Below are positions 33,396 to 42,868 of a stretch of DNA of 64,000 nucleotides, piece by piece. The translations under genes and the position numbers were made by a program. The DNA comes from Prochlorococcus sp. AG-347-J20 (GTDB lineage: Bacteria > Cyanobacteriota > Cyanobacteriia > PCC-6307 > Cyanobiaceae), in assembly GCA_003281485.1 (NCBI GenBank), contig QCBW01000005.1, positions 30,382-94,381 on the forward strand, given 5' to 3'. The first letter of the stretch is position 1. The number at the start of each line of letters is the position of its first letter. The notes under the pieces were generated by a model. The model worked only from the letters and a program-made list of their open reading frames with translations. It was not told where the DNA came from and searched no databases.

Positions 33396-34660
33396 CTTCT
33401 TAGTGATCTTGAACGTTTCAATATAGATAAAACAAATCCAATAGATATAAAGTTAGTCACCAATGAAGTTCGACCATAGCTCATAAAAGGAAGGGGGATT
33501 CCAGTAACTGGTCCTAATCCAATAGTCATAAATACGTTAATAATTATTTGAAATACAAAAGTTGTGGCTATTCCAATAACAATAAGAGATTCAAAGTTAG
33601 TCCTAGCAATTGTTGCAGTATTAATAAGTTTTTTAATCAAAAAAAAGAACAAAAATAAAACTATTATGCACCCCACAAAACCTAATTCTTCGCCTAGAGC
33701 ACTGAATATAAAATCAGTATGTTGTTCTGGTATAAATTGCAAATTAGTCAGCTTACCTTTTAGCAAACCAGTCCCAAATAATCCTCCAGAACCAATCGCA
33801 ATTTGACTCTGGATCAAATGATATCCACCACCTAATGGATCTCTATTTGGATCTAAAAATAAAACTAATCTATCTTTCTGATATTCTTTTAGCCCATATT
33901 GCCACAAAATTGGTGTCAATTTTGCCACTAATAAATGGAAAGAAATAGCGATAGAAGAAAAAATAATTTTCTTTCTCGTAGATCTATAAGCAAGATATCC
34001 TATAAATGGAATCCAGAAAATAAAAAGACTTGGCAAGGTCAAATATAATATAGAAGTGACAAGACAAAACACTAATATTAAAATCCACTCTATCGGCATT
34101 TGCGACCAGTAAAGCATCACACCTGTTAAAACAAGCAAAACTAAAGAGGTACCTAAGTCCGGCTGAAAGAAAACTAATAACCAAGGAATTACTGCTACTA
34201 ATAAGGGCAACACTAAATCTTTTATGGTTTTAATTATTTTTTTGTCTAGTACTAAAGCAAGAGTTAACACAGTACTAAGTTTTGCTACTTCTGAAGGCTG
34301 AAAAGAAAAGATGCCAAAGTTTAACCATCTTTGAGCTCCAGAAACTGATATCCCAAAAAAATAAATTAGTAGTAAGGAAATTAAAGTACACAAATAAAAT
34401 GGTACCAAATACTTTTTAAGTCTCTCTAACGGTATGTAAGAAATAAAAAATGCTAAAAAATAACCTAGAAAACCAGTTAGGATATGACTTGAATAATTCG
34501 ATACTAAAAAATCACCCTGAATACTTTTTATTAATAAACCAGAAATAATAACTAAAAAGAGAGGAATTATAAGTAATGGAGAAAATAAAAAACCTCTATT
34601 AAAGTTTTCTTTTTTTGGTAAAAATCCTCCTTTATTTAATAAAGAAATTCTCCTAAACAT
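33392..34660 (-). CDS. rodA: Rod shape-determining protein RodA/MrdB (SEDS family)
   Basis: SEDS motifs GAQRWLNFG, FQPSEVAKLS, GIPLPFMSYG. Confidence 0.93.
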   Translation of the reverse strand: MFRRISLLNKGGFLPKKENFNRGFLFSPLLIIPLFLVIISGLLIKSIQGDFLVSNYSSHILTGFLGYFLAFFISYIPLERLKKYLVPFYLCTLISLLLIYFFGISVSGAQRWLNFGIFSFQPSEVAKLSTVLTLALVLDKKIIKTIKDLVLPLLVAVIPWLLVFFQPDLGTSLVLLVLTGVMLYWSQMPIEWILILVFCLVTSILYLTLPSLFIFWIPFIGYLAYRSTRKKIIFSSIAISFHLLVAKLTPILWQYGLKEYQKDRLVLFLDPNRDPLGGGYHLIQSQIAIGSGGLFGTGLLKGKLTNLQFIPEQHTDFIFSALGEELGFVGCIIVLFLFFFLIKKLINTATIARTNFESLIVIGIATTFVFQIIINVFMTIGLGPVTGIPLPFMSYGRTSLVTNFISIGFVLSILKRSRSLRS

Positions 34661-35733
34661 TAGTTATCTTTTATAAATTTATTCTTAATTAATTGAGCTA
34701 AATTACTAAATGCAATAGAACTATCTTTATTAGGCTGGCTTATTGAGATTGGTATACCTTTATTGCTTTCATCAACGAGAGGTATTTCAATAGGAATTTG
34801 GGCTAATAACGGTAAATCATTTTCTTTTGCTAATGTTTGTCCACCACCTTTACCAAAAATCTCATATTTTTTACTTGGCATATCCGGCGGAATAAATACT
34901 GACATATTTTCTACAATTCCCAGTAAACGAACTCCGAGTTGTTTAAACATTGCTAATCCCCTCCTTGCATCTTGCAAAGATACTTGTTGAGGAGTAGTGA
35001 CAACAATAGCTCCAGAAATAGGAACAGATTGAGAAAGGGATATTTGAGCATCTCCTGTTCCTGGAGGTAAATCAATAACCAAAAAATCAAGATTATTCCA
35101 CTCAACTTGGTACAAAAATTGTCTAATAATACTATTAAGCATTGGTCCTCTCCATATAACTGGCTGACCTTCATCTATAAGGAAACCCATTGATACCAGG
35201 GAAATTCCATATTTTTTTATTGGTATTAACCTTTGATCACTGCCACTACCTTCTGTAACCTTTGGATTCTGTTCGGCAACCCCCATCATTGAAGGAGTAT
35301 TAGGTCCATATATATCCGCATCCAGTAAACCAGTTTTTAAGCCTAATTTAGCAAGAGAACAAGCGAGATTAACTGCAATGGTACTTTTGCCAACTCCGCC
35401 TTTACCACTGCTAACAGCTACTATATGCTTAATTCCATCAATCTTCTGCAACTCAGGAGCATTACTTTGAGTTTTAGATTCCATTTTGGAAGGATTATTA
35501 TCAATCTCTATTTGAACATCGTCAATATCCTCAAAATCTAGTAGTACTTTTCTAACCTCTTGTACTATTCTTTCTCTCTGAGAATTTGCAAATGATGGTA
35601 ATGATAATGTTACGATTACTCTCGGTATAGTTACTCTTACGTTTTTAATCCAAGCTAATTCAATTACATTTTTCTGTGATCCAGCATCTAGAACTTTTTG
35701 TAACGCAAAATTCGCATCTTCTATTGTGGTCAT
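34660..35733 (-). CDS. mrp: Mrp/ApbC-family Fe-S carrier ATPase
   Basis: VSSGKGGVGKSTIAVNLA; DADIYGPNTPSMMG. Confidence 0.96.
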   Translation of the reverse strand: MTTIEDANFALQKVLDAGSQKNVIELAWIKNVRVTIPRVIVTLSLPSFANSQRERIVQEVRKVLLDFEDIDDVQIEIDNNPSKMESKTQSNAPELQKIDGIKHIVAVSSGKGGVGKSTIAVNLACSLAKLGLKTGLLDADIYGPNTPSMMGVAEQNPKVTEGSGSDQRLIPIKKYGISLVSMGFLIDEGQPVIWRGPMLNSIIRQFLYQVEWNNLDFLVIDLPPGTGDAQISLSQSVPISGAIVVTTPQQVSLQDARRGLAMFKQLGVRLLGIVENMSVFIPPDMPSKKYEIFGKGGGQTLAKENDLPLLAQIPIEIPLVDESNKGIPISISQPNKDSSIAFSNLAQLIKNKFIKDN

Positions 35734-35891
35734 TAAATTTTTAAATACTTTAACAAGGTAGTCGACTGTTTAAAAGATTAAGAACTATGTCGAACTATCA
35801 AATAATAGGCAATAAGGACCCACTAAGAGAAATTATAAAGGGAAACTCATAATTAACCAAAAAATTATTTTCTTCAAGATTTATTAAATAC

Positions 35892-36920
35892 ATGTTCAGA
35901 GAACCTCCTAAAAACTCGAGAGAAAAAACTAAAAATCTCCTATTAACTCTACAAGACAATATTTGTTCAGGGCTTGAAAATATAGATGGCAAAGGGAAAT
36001 TTATAGAGGAATCTTGGCTTAGAGACGAAGGTGGTGGTGGAAGATCGAGAGTATTGAAAGATGGTTCTATTTTTGAGCAGGCAGGAGTAAATTTCTCTGA
36101 AGTACAAGGGAAAGAATTACCTCAATCTATAATCTCTCAAAGGCCTGAAGCAAAAGGTCATGAATGGTTTGCTACGGGAACTTCTATGGTGTTGCATCCT
36201 AAGAGTCCCTATATTCCTACAGTTCATCTGAATTATCGATATTTTGAAGCTGGTCCTGTTTGGTGGTTTGGAGGAGGTGCAGACTTAACCCCTTTTTATC
36301 CTTATCTTTCTGATGTGAGAAATTTTCATAATGAGCATAAAAAAGCTTGTGAGAAAGTTGATAAAGATTTACATAAAGTTTTCAAACCATGGTGTGATGA
36401 ATATTTCTTTTTGAAGCATAGAAATGAATCTAGAGGCATAGGGGGTATTTTTTATGATTATCAAGATGGTGCAGGGAATATTTATAGAGGTAATAATCAA
36501 AATGGAGAGGCATCAAAAGCTTCGCAACTTATTAGAAAATCTAATTTAAATTGGGATAATTTATTTTCTTTAGCGGAAAACTGTGGACAGGCATTCCTCC
36601 CTTCATATTTGCCCATTATTGAAAAAAGAGTTGCTCAACCATACTCCTCGAAGGAAAGAGAATTCCAGCTATATCGAAGAGGTAGATATGTAGAATTTAA
36701 TTTAGTTTGGGATAGAGGGACGATTTTCGGACTGCAAACAAATGGCAGAACTGAATCTATATTAATGTCCTTACCACCTTTAGCTAGATGGGAATATGGA
36801 TATAAAGCCAAAAAGGGTTCTCGAGAGGAATTGCTAACATCAATTTTTACAAAACCTCAAGATTGGTTAAATGATAAAGAGTTAGAGAAAATCTGTATAG
36901 AGAATAATATCTTTGATTAA
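35892..36920 (+). CDS. hemF: Oxygen-dependent coproporphyrinogen III oxidase
   Basis: [54 protein letters not shown]. Confidence 0.98.
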   Translation: MFREPPKNSREKTKNLLLTLQDNICSGLENIDGKGKFIEESWLRDEGGGGRSRVLKDGSIFEQAGVNFSEVQGKELPQSIISQRPEAKGHEWFATGTSMVLHPKSPYIPTVHLNYRYFEAGPVWWFGGGADLTPFYPYLSDVRNFHNEHKKACEKVDKDLHKVFKPWCDEYFFLKHRNESRGIGGIFYDYQDGAGNIYRGNNQNGEASKASQLIRKSNLNWDNLFSLAENCGQAFLPSYLPIIEKRVAQPYSSKEREFQLYRRGRYVEFNLVWDRGTIFGLQTNGRTESILMSLPPLARWEYGYKAKKGSREELLTSIFTKPQDWLNDKELEKICIENNIFD

Positions 36921-36947
36921 AATTATCAAATAACTTTTTCAAGTATC

Positions 36948-37505
36948 TTAAATAGGTGTTTTAAATAAAGAGCCGTCACTTTTTAATTGAAGTTTTTCTC
37001 CAAGTTCATTTTCTAAAGAGATTAATTCATCCCTATGGGCTCTTAATCTCATGCAGGTTACATCATTTTCATTTTCATTAATCAACCTTAATTCAAATTT
37101 CTCCTCTCTTGCTGATTTCTTAAAATAAACAATGCCAGACAAAGGGCCACCAACTAATCCTAAAAGAATAGGCCACCAACCTAATTGAGGATATATTTGT
37201 ATAATCACTAATCCCAAAGCACAAGAACCAAAACCGCCAAGAAAACCTAAAAAAATTGCTAAGAATTTACTAGAAACAACTTGCCCCTTAAATATTAAAA
37301 TTCTTTGTTCAAAATCTCCTCCCGTTTGCGTCCATCCCCTCATATTAAGCCATTGACATAAATCATTTAAAACCTTTACTGGCTGTTGAGAAGATGAAAT
37401 CTCAACGATGGTTGTTCTATCTTTACTAGAAGCCCTAAGAAAAAAAAATAATCCTATGGCCAAAAGAATTGTCAGTAATAACGTTGAATTTAAGGAATAG
37501 GACAT
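36948..37505 (-). CDS. CCB2/CCB4-like cofactor assembly of complex C protein (DUF2930-like)
   Basis: N-terminal TM plus paired TM helices and WLNMRGWTQTGGDFEQRILIFKGQV. Confidence 0.65.
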   Translation of the reverse strand: MSYSLNSTLLLTILLAIGLFFFLRASSKDRTTIVEISSSQQPVKVLNDLCQWLNMRGWTQTGGDFEQRILIFKGQVVSSKFLAIFLGFLGGFGSCALGLVIIQIYPQLGWWPILLGLVGGPLSGIVYFKKSAREEKFELRLINENENDVTCMRLRAHRDELISLENELGEKLQLKSDGSLFKTPI

Positions 37506-37669
37506 TAAATAAATTTTTCTAAGAACTCGAGAATAAAAATTAAAATTACATCATATTATAATTTTTTAGATTTATTCTGTAAAATAAACCTATTAGATAA
37601 AAATTCTTAATTAAATAAAATCTTAAGTAATATCCTAAAATCTTAAATTACTTTAAATACTTATTAAAA

Positions 37670-38305
37670 ATGACTATTGAAAATAAAAATATTGATTTTC
37701 TTTACAGCGATTTAACAGCAGATTTATACAATCTTTATAAAAATTCACCCTACCTCGCTATTGACACCGAAGCAATGGGGTTAATTCATGGAAGAGATAG
37801 ACTTTGTTTAGTACAAATATGTAATGAATTTGGCAGAACATCCTGCATAAAAATCGAACTTAATACATCTTCTTCTCCTTATTTAAAAGCACTACTTGAG
37901 GATGACAAAATTACTAAAATATTTCACTATGCGAGATTTGATGTAGCAGCTTTAAAATGCAATCTTGAAATTAATACAAAAAATATTTTTTGTACAAAAA
38001 TTGCCAGTAAGTTGGCAAGAACTTATACGCATAAACACGGTTTAAAGGATTTAATAAATGAATTATTAGGAATAGAACTGGACAAAAGCTCGCAAAGTAG
38101 TGATTGGGGGAGCAACGAAAATTTAACAAAAGATCAATTAGATTATGCAGCAAATGACGTTAGATATTTAATTGATGCTATGCATAAATTAAAAGTTATC
38201 TTGGAAAGAGAAAATAGATATGAATTAGCTCAAAAATGTTTCGACACAATTTCTGTACATGCTGATTTAGACATACTAAAATTCTCAAATATTTTTGAAC
38301 ACTAA
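37670..38305 (+). CDS. rnd: Ribonuclease D-like 3'-5' exonuclease
   Basis: DEDDy motifs AIDTEAMG, HYARFDVAAL, YAANDVRYL. Confidence 0.9.
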   Translation: MTIENKNIDFLYSDLTADLYNLYKNSPYLAIDTEAMGLIHGRDRLCLVQICNEFGRTSCIKIELNTSSSPYLKALLEDDKITKIFHYARFDVAALKCNLEINTKNIFCTKIASKLARTYTHKHGLKDLINELLGIELDKSSQSSDWGSNENLTKDQLDYAANDVRYLIDAMHKLKVILERENRYELAQKCFDTISVHADLDILKFSNIFEH

Positions 38306-38308
38306 GAA

Positions 38309-38575
38309 TCAATCTTCAGTTAAAAAATTATCTTCACCTTCAAGAGTTTCCATAAGTTTATCTAGTATTCTTGAAGAACTTAATTTATCCCTATCATTTT
38401 TTTCACAAATTTTTAAGACATTTTGCGCAACTTGTATTTTTTCTTGAATAGTTTTCGAGCCTTCTTTTGCAATTTGAATTTCTACTTTCTTCTTAGCAGA
38501 AGATAAGCTAATACTCATAAGTTTTGCAATCTCTGCGCAAATTTTTAGATATTGCCGATCATTTATTGGATACAT
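38309..38575 (-). CDS. Conserved cyanobacterial small protein, unknown function
   Basis: 88-aa ORF with good coding character between conserved genes. Confidence 0.6.
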   Translation of the reverse strand: MYPINDRQYLKICAEIAKLMSISLSSAKKKVEIQIAKEGSKTIQEKIQVAQNVLKICEKNDRDKLSSSRILDKLMETLEGEDNFLTED

Positions 38576-38610
38576 AAAGTAATTAACAATTAATACGCTA
38601 GGGTCATTAA

Positions 38611-39840
38611 CTAAGATAACAAATTAAGGTTTATGGAATCTACAATTTTCTTACTTGCTCCGGATTTGCCCATTCTTTTTTTCCCAATTTTTGCTTGTGC
38701 TAACCTATCAACTTTTCCTCCCAAAAGTAAAATTAAACGTTTTAAAAGAATTTTTTTGTTCTTGCAAACTAAAACACTACCTCCCAATAATCTTGATTGC
38801 CTTTTTGCGAATGATTTTGTAAATTGTGGTCCAGGTCCTGGTAAAGAAAGCGATGGAATTCCAAGGCCAGCAATTTGTTCTGTAGCGGTCCCTGCATTAG
38901 ACAAGCCAACTTCTGCCATATTTGCCCATGAATTGAATTTACCTTTTCCAATCACTACATATTGATCTTTCTTTTTCCATACTGAATCTTCATCAATTAG
39001 AAATTTAATTTTTCTTTGTTTTATAAAACCATATTTATTTAAATAACTTTGAATTTGAATCACATTCGCATTAATGCTCAAAGGCAAAAGTATTACCAAA
39101 TCCTTTGATAAATCAAAATCTTGCAAACAATTAAGAAATTTTTCAAGATTTTCAAGAGCTTCAGGGTATCTACTTCCAACTAATAAAATAATCCTTTTAA
39201 AAGAAATAATATTTGATATCTTCTCATTTGTCTCATTAACAAAATCCATCATTGGATTACCTAGGTATTTTGCATCAATATTTTTTCTATTCAAATTATC
39301 AGCTGTAATTTGATCTCTCATAATTAAATTTTTACATCTCGGAGAATTCATTAAAAACATTTCCCATGGATCCCATTCAGAACCTTTTAACTTATGATAA
39401 AAATCGCTAAAATCCCAACCCGGGCCACTACTCCAAGTATGATCACTTTTGGGGGTCCCAATGAAACTAAATTCGCATTTTGAACTCCAAGCGAAAAGTA
39501 ATGGTAAGAAATCTCCTACTGCGATAATTTTGCAGTTTTGTTTTGTCTTCTGTTTTACAAGTAGAAAATTTCGTAAATTAACAATTAAAAATCCTGCAAA
39601 CAAATCAAGCACGAATCCCTTAAGACTTTGATTACTAAAACCTCCACTAGGCAGCTCTTTCAAATATCCTATTTTACGAAAATTCTTTGATTTTATGGAA
39701 TTAAATACATCGCCATTGCCTACTAACGGCAAAACTTCAACATTTTTATTTTTTATTTTTTTTAGTAATCTTTTTATTATTTCCGATGCGATTACATCTT
39801 CTCCATGACCATTGCATATAAATAATATAGAATGAACCAC
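38611..39840 (-). CDS. Lipid-A-disaccharide synthase-related glycosyltransferase-like protein
   Basis: FICNGHGEDVIASEIIKRL; AEVGLSNAGTATEQIAGLGIPSLSLPGPGPQFT; likely GTG start at 39840 because the ORF upstream is antisense to tRNA-Cys. Confidence 0.8.
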   Translation of the reverse strand: MVHSILFICNGHGEDVIASEIIKRLLKKIKNKNVEVLPLVGNGDVFNSIKSKNFRKIGYLKELPSGGFSNQSLKGFVLDLFAGFLIVNLRNFLLVKQKTKQNCKIIAVGDFLPLLFAWSSKCEFSFIGTPKSDHTWSSGPGWDFSDFYHKLKGSEWDPWEMFLMNSPRCKNLIMRDQITADNLNRKNIDAKYLGNPMMDFVNETNEKISNIISFKRIILLVGSRYPEALENLEKFLNCLQDFDLSKDLVILLPLSINANVIQIQSYLNKYGFIKQRKIKFLIDEDSVWKKKDQYVVIGKGKFNSWANMAEVGLSNAGTATEQIAGLGIPSLSLPGPGPQFTKSFAKRQSRLLGGSVLVCKNKKILLKRLILLLGGKVDRLAQAKIGKKRMGKSGASKKIVDSINLNLLS

Positions 39841-39882
39841 CTTACTGTTAAGATCATAAAAAGACTCAATCGTATCTTTTTC

Positions 39883-39953
39883 GGCGGCATGGCCAAGTGG
39901 TAAGGCAGAGGATTGCAAATCCTTTATCCCCAGTTCGAATCTGGGTGCCGCCT
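39883..39953 (+). tRNA. tRNA-Cys (GCA)
   Basis: GGCGGCA...TGCCGCC acceptor stem, GCA anticodon in gattGCAaatc, CAGTTCGAATCTG T-arm. Confidence 0.96.
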
Positions 39954-40040
39954 TTCTTAAAACAAAGACAAATTTACTTGTAATCCCCTCCAATAACTTA
40001 AGTTTTGAATATCTATTGTTGTATTTCAAGTGTTCAAAAC

Positions 40041-40070
40041 TGGTAGGTGAGTGGTAGGTGAATCGACCTT
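40041..40070. repeat. Direct repeat copy 1 (tandem GGTAGGTGA core)
   Basis: tggtaggtgagtggtaggtgaatcgacctt; 27/30 identical to 40481-40510. Confidence 0.9.
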
Positions 40071-40177
40071 ATTAGTTCTTTTGAATATTATCTCATGTAT
40101 TAACCTACCAATAGAGATAAAATTGTTAGTCGAATAATCCAAACATAGAAGATTGCGGAATTTTTTTCAAAATTAAT

Positions 40178-40345
40178 TTAATTAATTGTTTCTTTTTTTT
40201 TGAATAAATTCTGAATGACGTAAATATCAATAGCAGATGGATATTTTTGTTGGAACACCTTTATTGCATGTTTTGGAGAAATAGCGAAAATACTTGTTTT
40301 GACCCGGTAATTATCAATTAGACCTGAGATTAAAAAGGGTTTCAT
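40178..40345 (-). CDS. Unlisted 55-aa ORF between the direct repeats
   Basis: MKPFLISGLIDNYRVKTSIFAISPKHAIKVFQQKYPSAIDIYVIQNLFKKKETIN; mixed composition unlike random AT-rich spacer; below the ORF-track cutoff. Confidence 0.45.
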   Translation of the reverse strand: MKPFLISGLIDNYRVKTSIFAISPKHAIKVFQQKYPSAIDIYVIQNLFKKKETIN

Positions 40346-40480
40346 CAGTTCTATAAAATAACCAGTGGTTTGTTAAATATATTTTAATTAAATTTAAATT
40401 TTTTACTTAAATTCTTCTTTTATATTTCACCTACCAAAGAAACGAAAAGTAGTTAAAAATAATTTAATTAATAATCTTAT

Positions 40481-40510
40481 TAGTAGGTGAGTGGTAGGTG
40501 AATACACCTT
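40481..40510. repeat. Direct repeat copy 2 (tandem GGTAGGTGA core)
   Basis: tagtaggtgagtggtaggtgaatacacctt, exactly 440 bp after copy 1. Confidence 0.9.
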
Positions 40511-40557
40511 TTGATACACTAAGAACCTAGTTATAACTAAATTCCTTAAGGTCGCCT

Positions 40558-40582
40558 CCCAATTCGAATCTGGGTGCCGCCT
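40558..40582 (+). repeat. Partial duplicate of the tRNA-Cys 3' end (att-site-like)
   Basis: CCCAATTCGAATCTGGGTGCCGCCT matches tRNA-Cys 39929-39953 at 24/25 positions. Confidence 0.9.
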
Positions 40583-40794
40583 CATTTAATTTTTTTACGC
40601 ATTTAATTATGAAGTTTTCCAAGAACTTTAATTTCAAATAAAGAGTAAAAAGTTTCAATTACTTACTGATATATAGAAAAATAATCTTTTGTGTATTATT
40701 GACAAATAATACCTTACATATCCATTAATAAATAAAATAAAATGGATTTATTAATTATTTTCATCAGATTATTTATATATAAATTTGAATTATA

Positions 40795-40962
40795 TTAGTA
40801 ATCATTATCTGCTACACACATTCCTAAACATCTAACACCATTTGATGCAGTCCTTTTGCAATGATTACATAAAATAGGATCTTTCTCCGAAGTAAGGTTA
40901 ATTTTTGAATTATTTTGGTCCTTAAATCTTATTAACTCTTGTGTTGAATCAGATAGAGCCAT
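40795..40962 (-). CDS. Small Cys-rich conserved protein (CxxC...CxxxC)
   Basis: MALSDSTQELIRFKDQ...PILCNHCKRTASNGVRCLGMCVADNDY; start chosen at MALSD, overlapping the upstream gene by 14 nt. Confidence 0.6.
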   Translation of the reverse strand: MALSDSTQELIRFKDQNNSKINLTSEKDPILCNHCKRTASNGVRCLGMCVADNDY

Positions 40963-41593
40963 TCTTTGGATCATCACTTGAATCGATACTAACAACAAGT
41001 GAAGCATTTGTGTTGGAAGAGGGTATATCCATTATTTTTACAGTTTCTTTAGGCTCATCAATAACTTGACTTTCTTCAGGACTCTTATCAACTGCACAAG
41101 CTTCAAGAGCCTCTCGAAGCAGTGAATCAAAAGTTGCTCCAGGCAATCTATGTCTAGCAACCTCAAGAAAAGTTCTCGGTAAAGATTCAGATGCAGCATC
41201 TCGTAAAGCAGGATTATTCTTTCTATGTTCTTGTTCTTCTTCTATTGATTTAATAAACCTCAGTGTGACATCTCTTTTGGTAGAGGCTTTTATCAGCGTA
41301 TCGTTTTCAGGATTACTAACATTAGGTTCATTTTCAAGATCACTAAGTCTTTTTTCCAAACTATTTAAAACTTCATTAGCTTCTTTACTAATATGGGCCA
41401 GTTGACCATCGGACAAATTAGGTAAATCAGCGACAAAAACTTTTCCATGATCTCTTAGTGTCAAGAAAGTTGGTCTTGGGCCTTGAGCCTGTCTACCAAC
41501 TGATTCAGAATTATTGCCTATTGGTCTTTTTGGAGGTGTAGGACCAGCTGAACTACGTCTACGTGTAATTCTTTGATTATTTGCAAAGGGCAT
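40949..41593 (-). CDS. Conserved cyanobacterial hypothetical protein
   Basis: 214-aa ORF with basic/Pro-rich N-terminus and helical middle. Confidence 0.75.
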   Translation of the reverse strand: MPFANNQRITRRRSSAGPTPPKRPIGNNSESVGRQAQGPRPTFLTLRDHGKVFVADLPNLSDGQLAHISKEANEVLNSLEKRLSDLENEPNVSNPENDTLIKASTKRDVTLRFIKSIEEEQEHRKNNPALRDAASESLPRTFLEVARHRLPGATFDSLLREALEACAVDKSPEESQVIDEPKETVKIMDIPSSNTNASLVVSIDSSDDPKNGSI

Positions 41594-41726
41594 TGAATAA
41601 AAAGTTAAATCTTAATACTTAAACTTCCGATATAATTCGGCGGTAATTTTATTATATTACACCTAACTTTTTCATTTGGGTATAAAAAATAATTTTTTAA
41701 GACTCATTTAAAAAAAATAAAAAAAT

Positions 41727-42770
41727 TTAAGTTAAAATTTCTGGCAAAAATTTACTAATGGTTGAATCACTTTTTCGAACTATCTTTCCTATTTCCCAAC
41801 TATCTATTTGATGATCTTTACAGATACTTAATATTGCCTCCTTAAATTGTTTATCAATAATTAAACAATATCCCACCCCAAGGTTGAAAGTATTCCAAAA
41901 ATCTTTTTCAGGAATCGATCCTTTTTCTTTAAGGAATTTAAATAAAATAGGTATTTCCCAAGAATTGGTATTGATATAAGGAATAAAGTCAGAAGGCATA
42001 CATCTTGGTAAATTTTCTGGAATTCCTCCTCCTGTAATATGAGACATTGCTTTAATTTCTATATTTTCAGATAAAATATTGTTAATTACATTATTGTAAA
42101 TTTTTGTAGGTTTCAATAACTCATCATAAAAATTTAATTGAAAAACTCTTTCAAATTCTTTATCCATTTGATTATTGTTTTGAATAATTTTTCTTACTAA
42201 ACTAAAGCCGTTACTATGAACTCCATTACTTTTTAAGGCAATAATTAAATCATTTTCAGATACTTTTTTACCATTAATAAGCTTATCCTCATCAACTATT
42301 CCAACACAAAATCCTGCAAGATCATACTTATTTTTTGAATAAAATCCAGGCATTTCAGCAGTTTCTCCTCCGAGTAATGAACAGTTATTTTCTCCGCATC
42401 CATGAGAAATACCCTGAACAACCCTCAATAATTGTTTCTTATCAAGTTTACCAGTAGCAATATAATCCAGAAAAAATAAAGGTTTTGCCCCACTAGTAAT
42501 GATATCATTCATGCACATAGCAACTAAATCAATACCAACCTCAAAGTGAAAGTTTTTACTTTGGGCTAATTCTAATTTTGTTCCAACACCATCAGTTCCT
42601 GAAACAAGAACTGGTTTTTTAAAACTATCGATAGGAATCCTAAATAACCCTCCGAAACCACCAATACCCTCAATCACATTAGATGTATGAGTTCCTTCAA
42701 CTGCCTGTCTAATTTCGGAAACAAATTCTCGCCCAGCTTCTATATCAACACCTGATGTTTTGTAATCCAT
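41727..42770 (-). CDS. purM: Phosphoribosylformylglycinamidine cyclo-ligase
   Basis: MDYKTSGVDIEAGREFV; GTDGVGTKLELA; LLGGETAEMPGFY. Confidence 0.98.
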   Translation of the reverse strand: MDYKTSGVDIEAGREFVSEIRQAVEGTHTSNVIEGIGGFGGLFRIPIDSFKKPVLVSGTDGVGTKLELAQSKNFHFEVGIDLVAMCMNDIITSGAKPLFFLDYIATGKLDKKQLLRVVQGISHGCGENNCSLLGGETAEMPGFYSKNKYDLAGFCVGIVDEDKLINGKKVSENDLIIALKSNGVHSNGFSLVRKIIQNNNQMDKEFERVFQLNFYDELLKPTKIYNNVINNILSENIEIKAMSHITGGGIPENLPRCMPSDFIPYINTNSWEIPILFKFLKEKGSIPEKDFWNTFNLGVGYCLIIDKQFKEAILSICKDHQIDSWEIGKIVRKSDSTISKFLPEILT

Positions 42771-42868
42771 GAAAAATAAATGATAGACTTTCCCTATATA
42801 GATATTCCTCTTAAGATTGATTTTGTCCAGTAATTATTTATCAAATAGATTTATTTTTTAAAAACAAA

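Noticed and set aside
35838-35850. GGAAACTC near the hemF upstream region, considered as a Yfr2-type sRNA core
   Set aside because: Lacks the rest of the conserved motif and an obvious hairpin; not supportable
38633-38965. 110-aa plus-strand ORF
   Set aside because: Antisense shadow of the lipid-A-disaccharide synthase-related gene
39841-40029. N-terminal extension of the 38611-40029 ORF (KAAPRFELGIKDLQSSALPLGHAA)
   Set aside because: This peptide is the antisense translation of tRNA-Cys, a common annotation artefact; a GTG start at 39840 fits better
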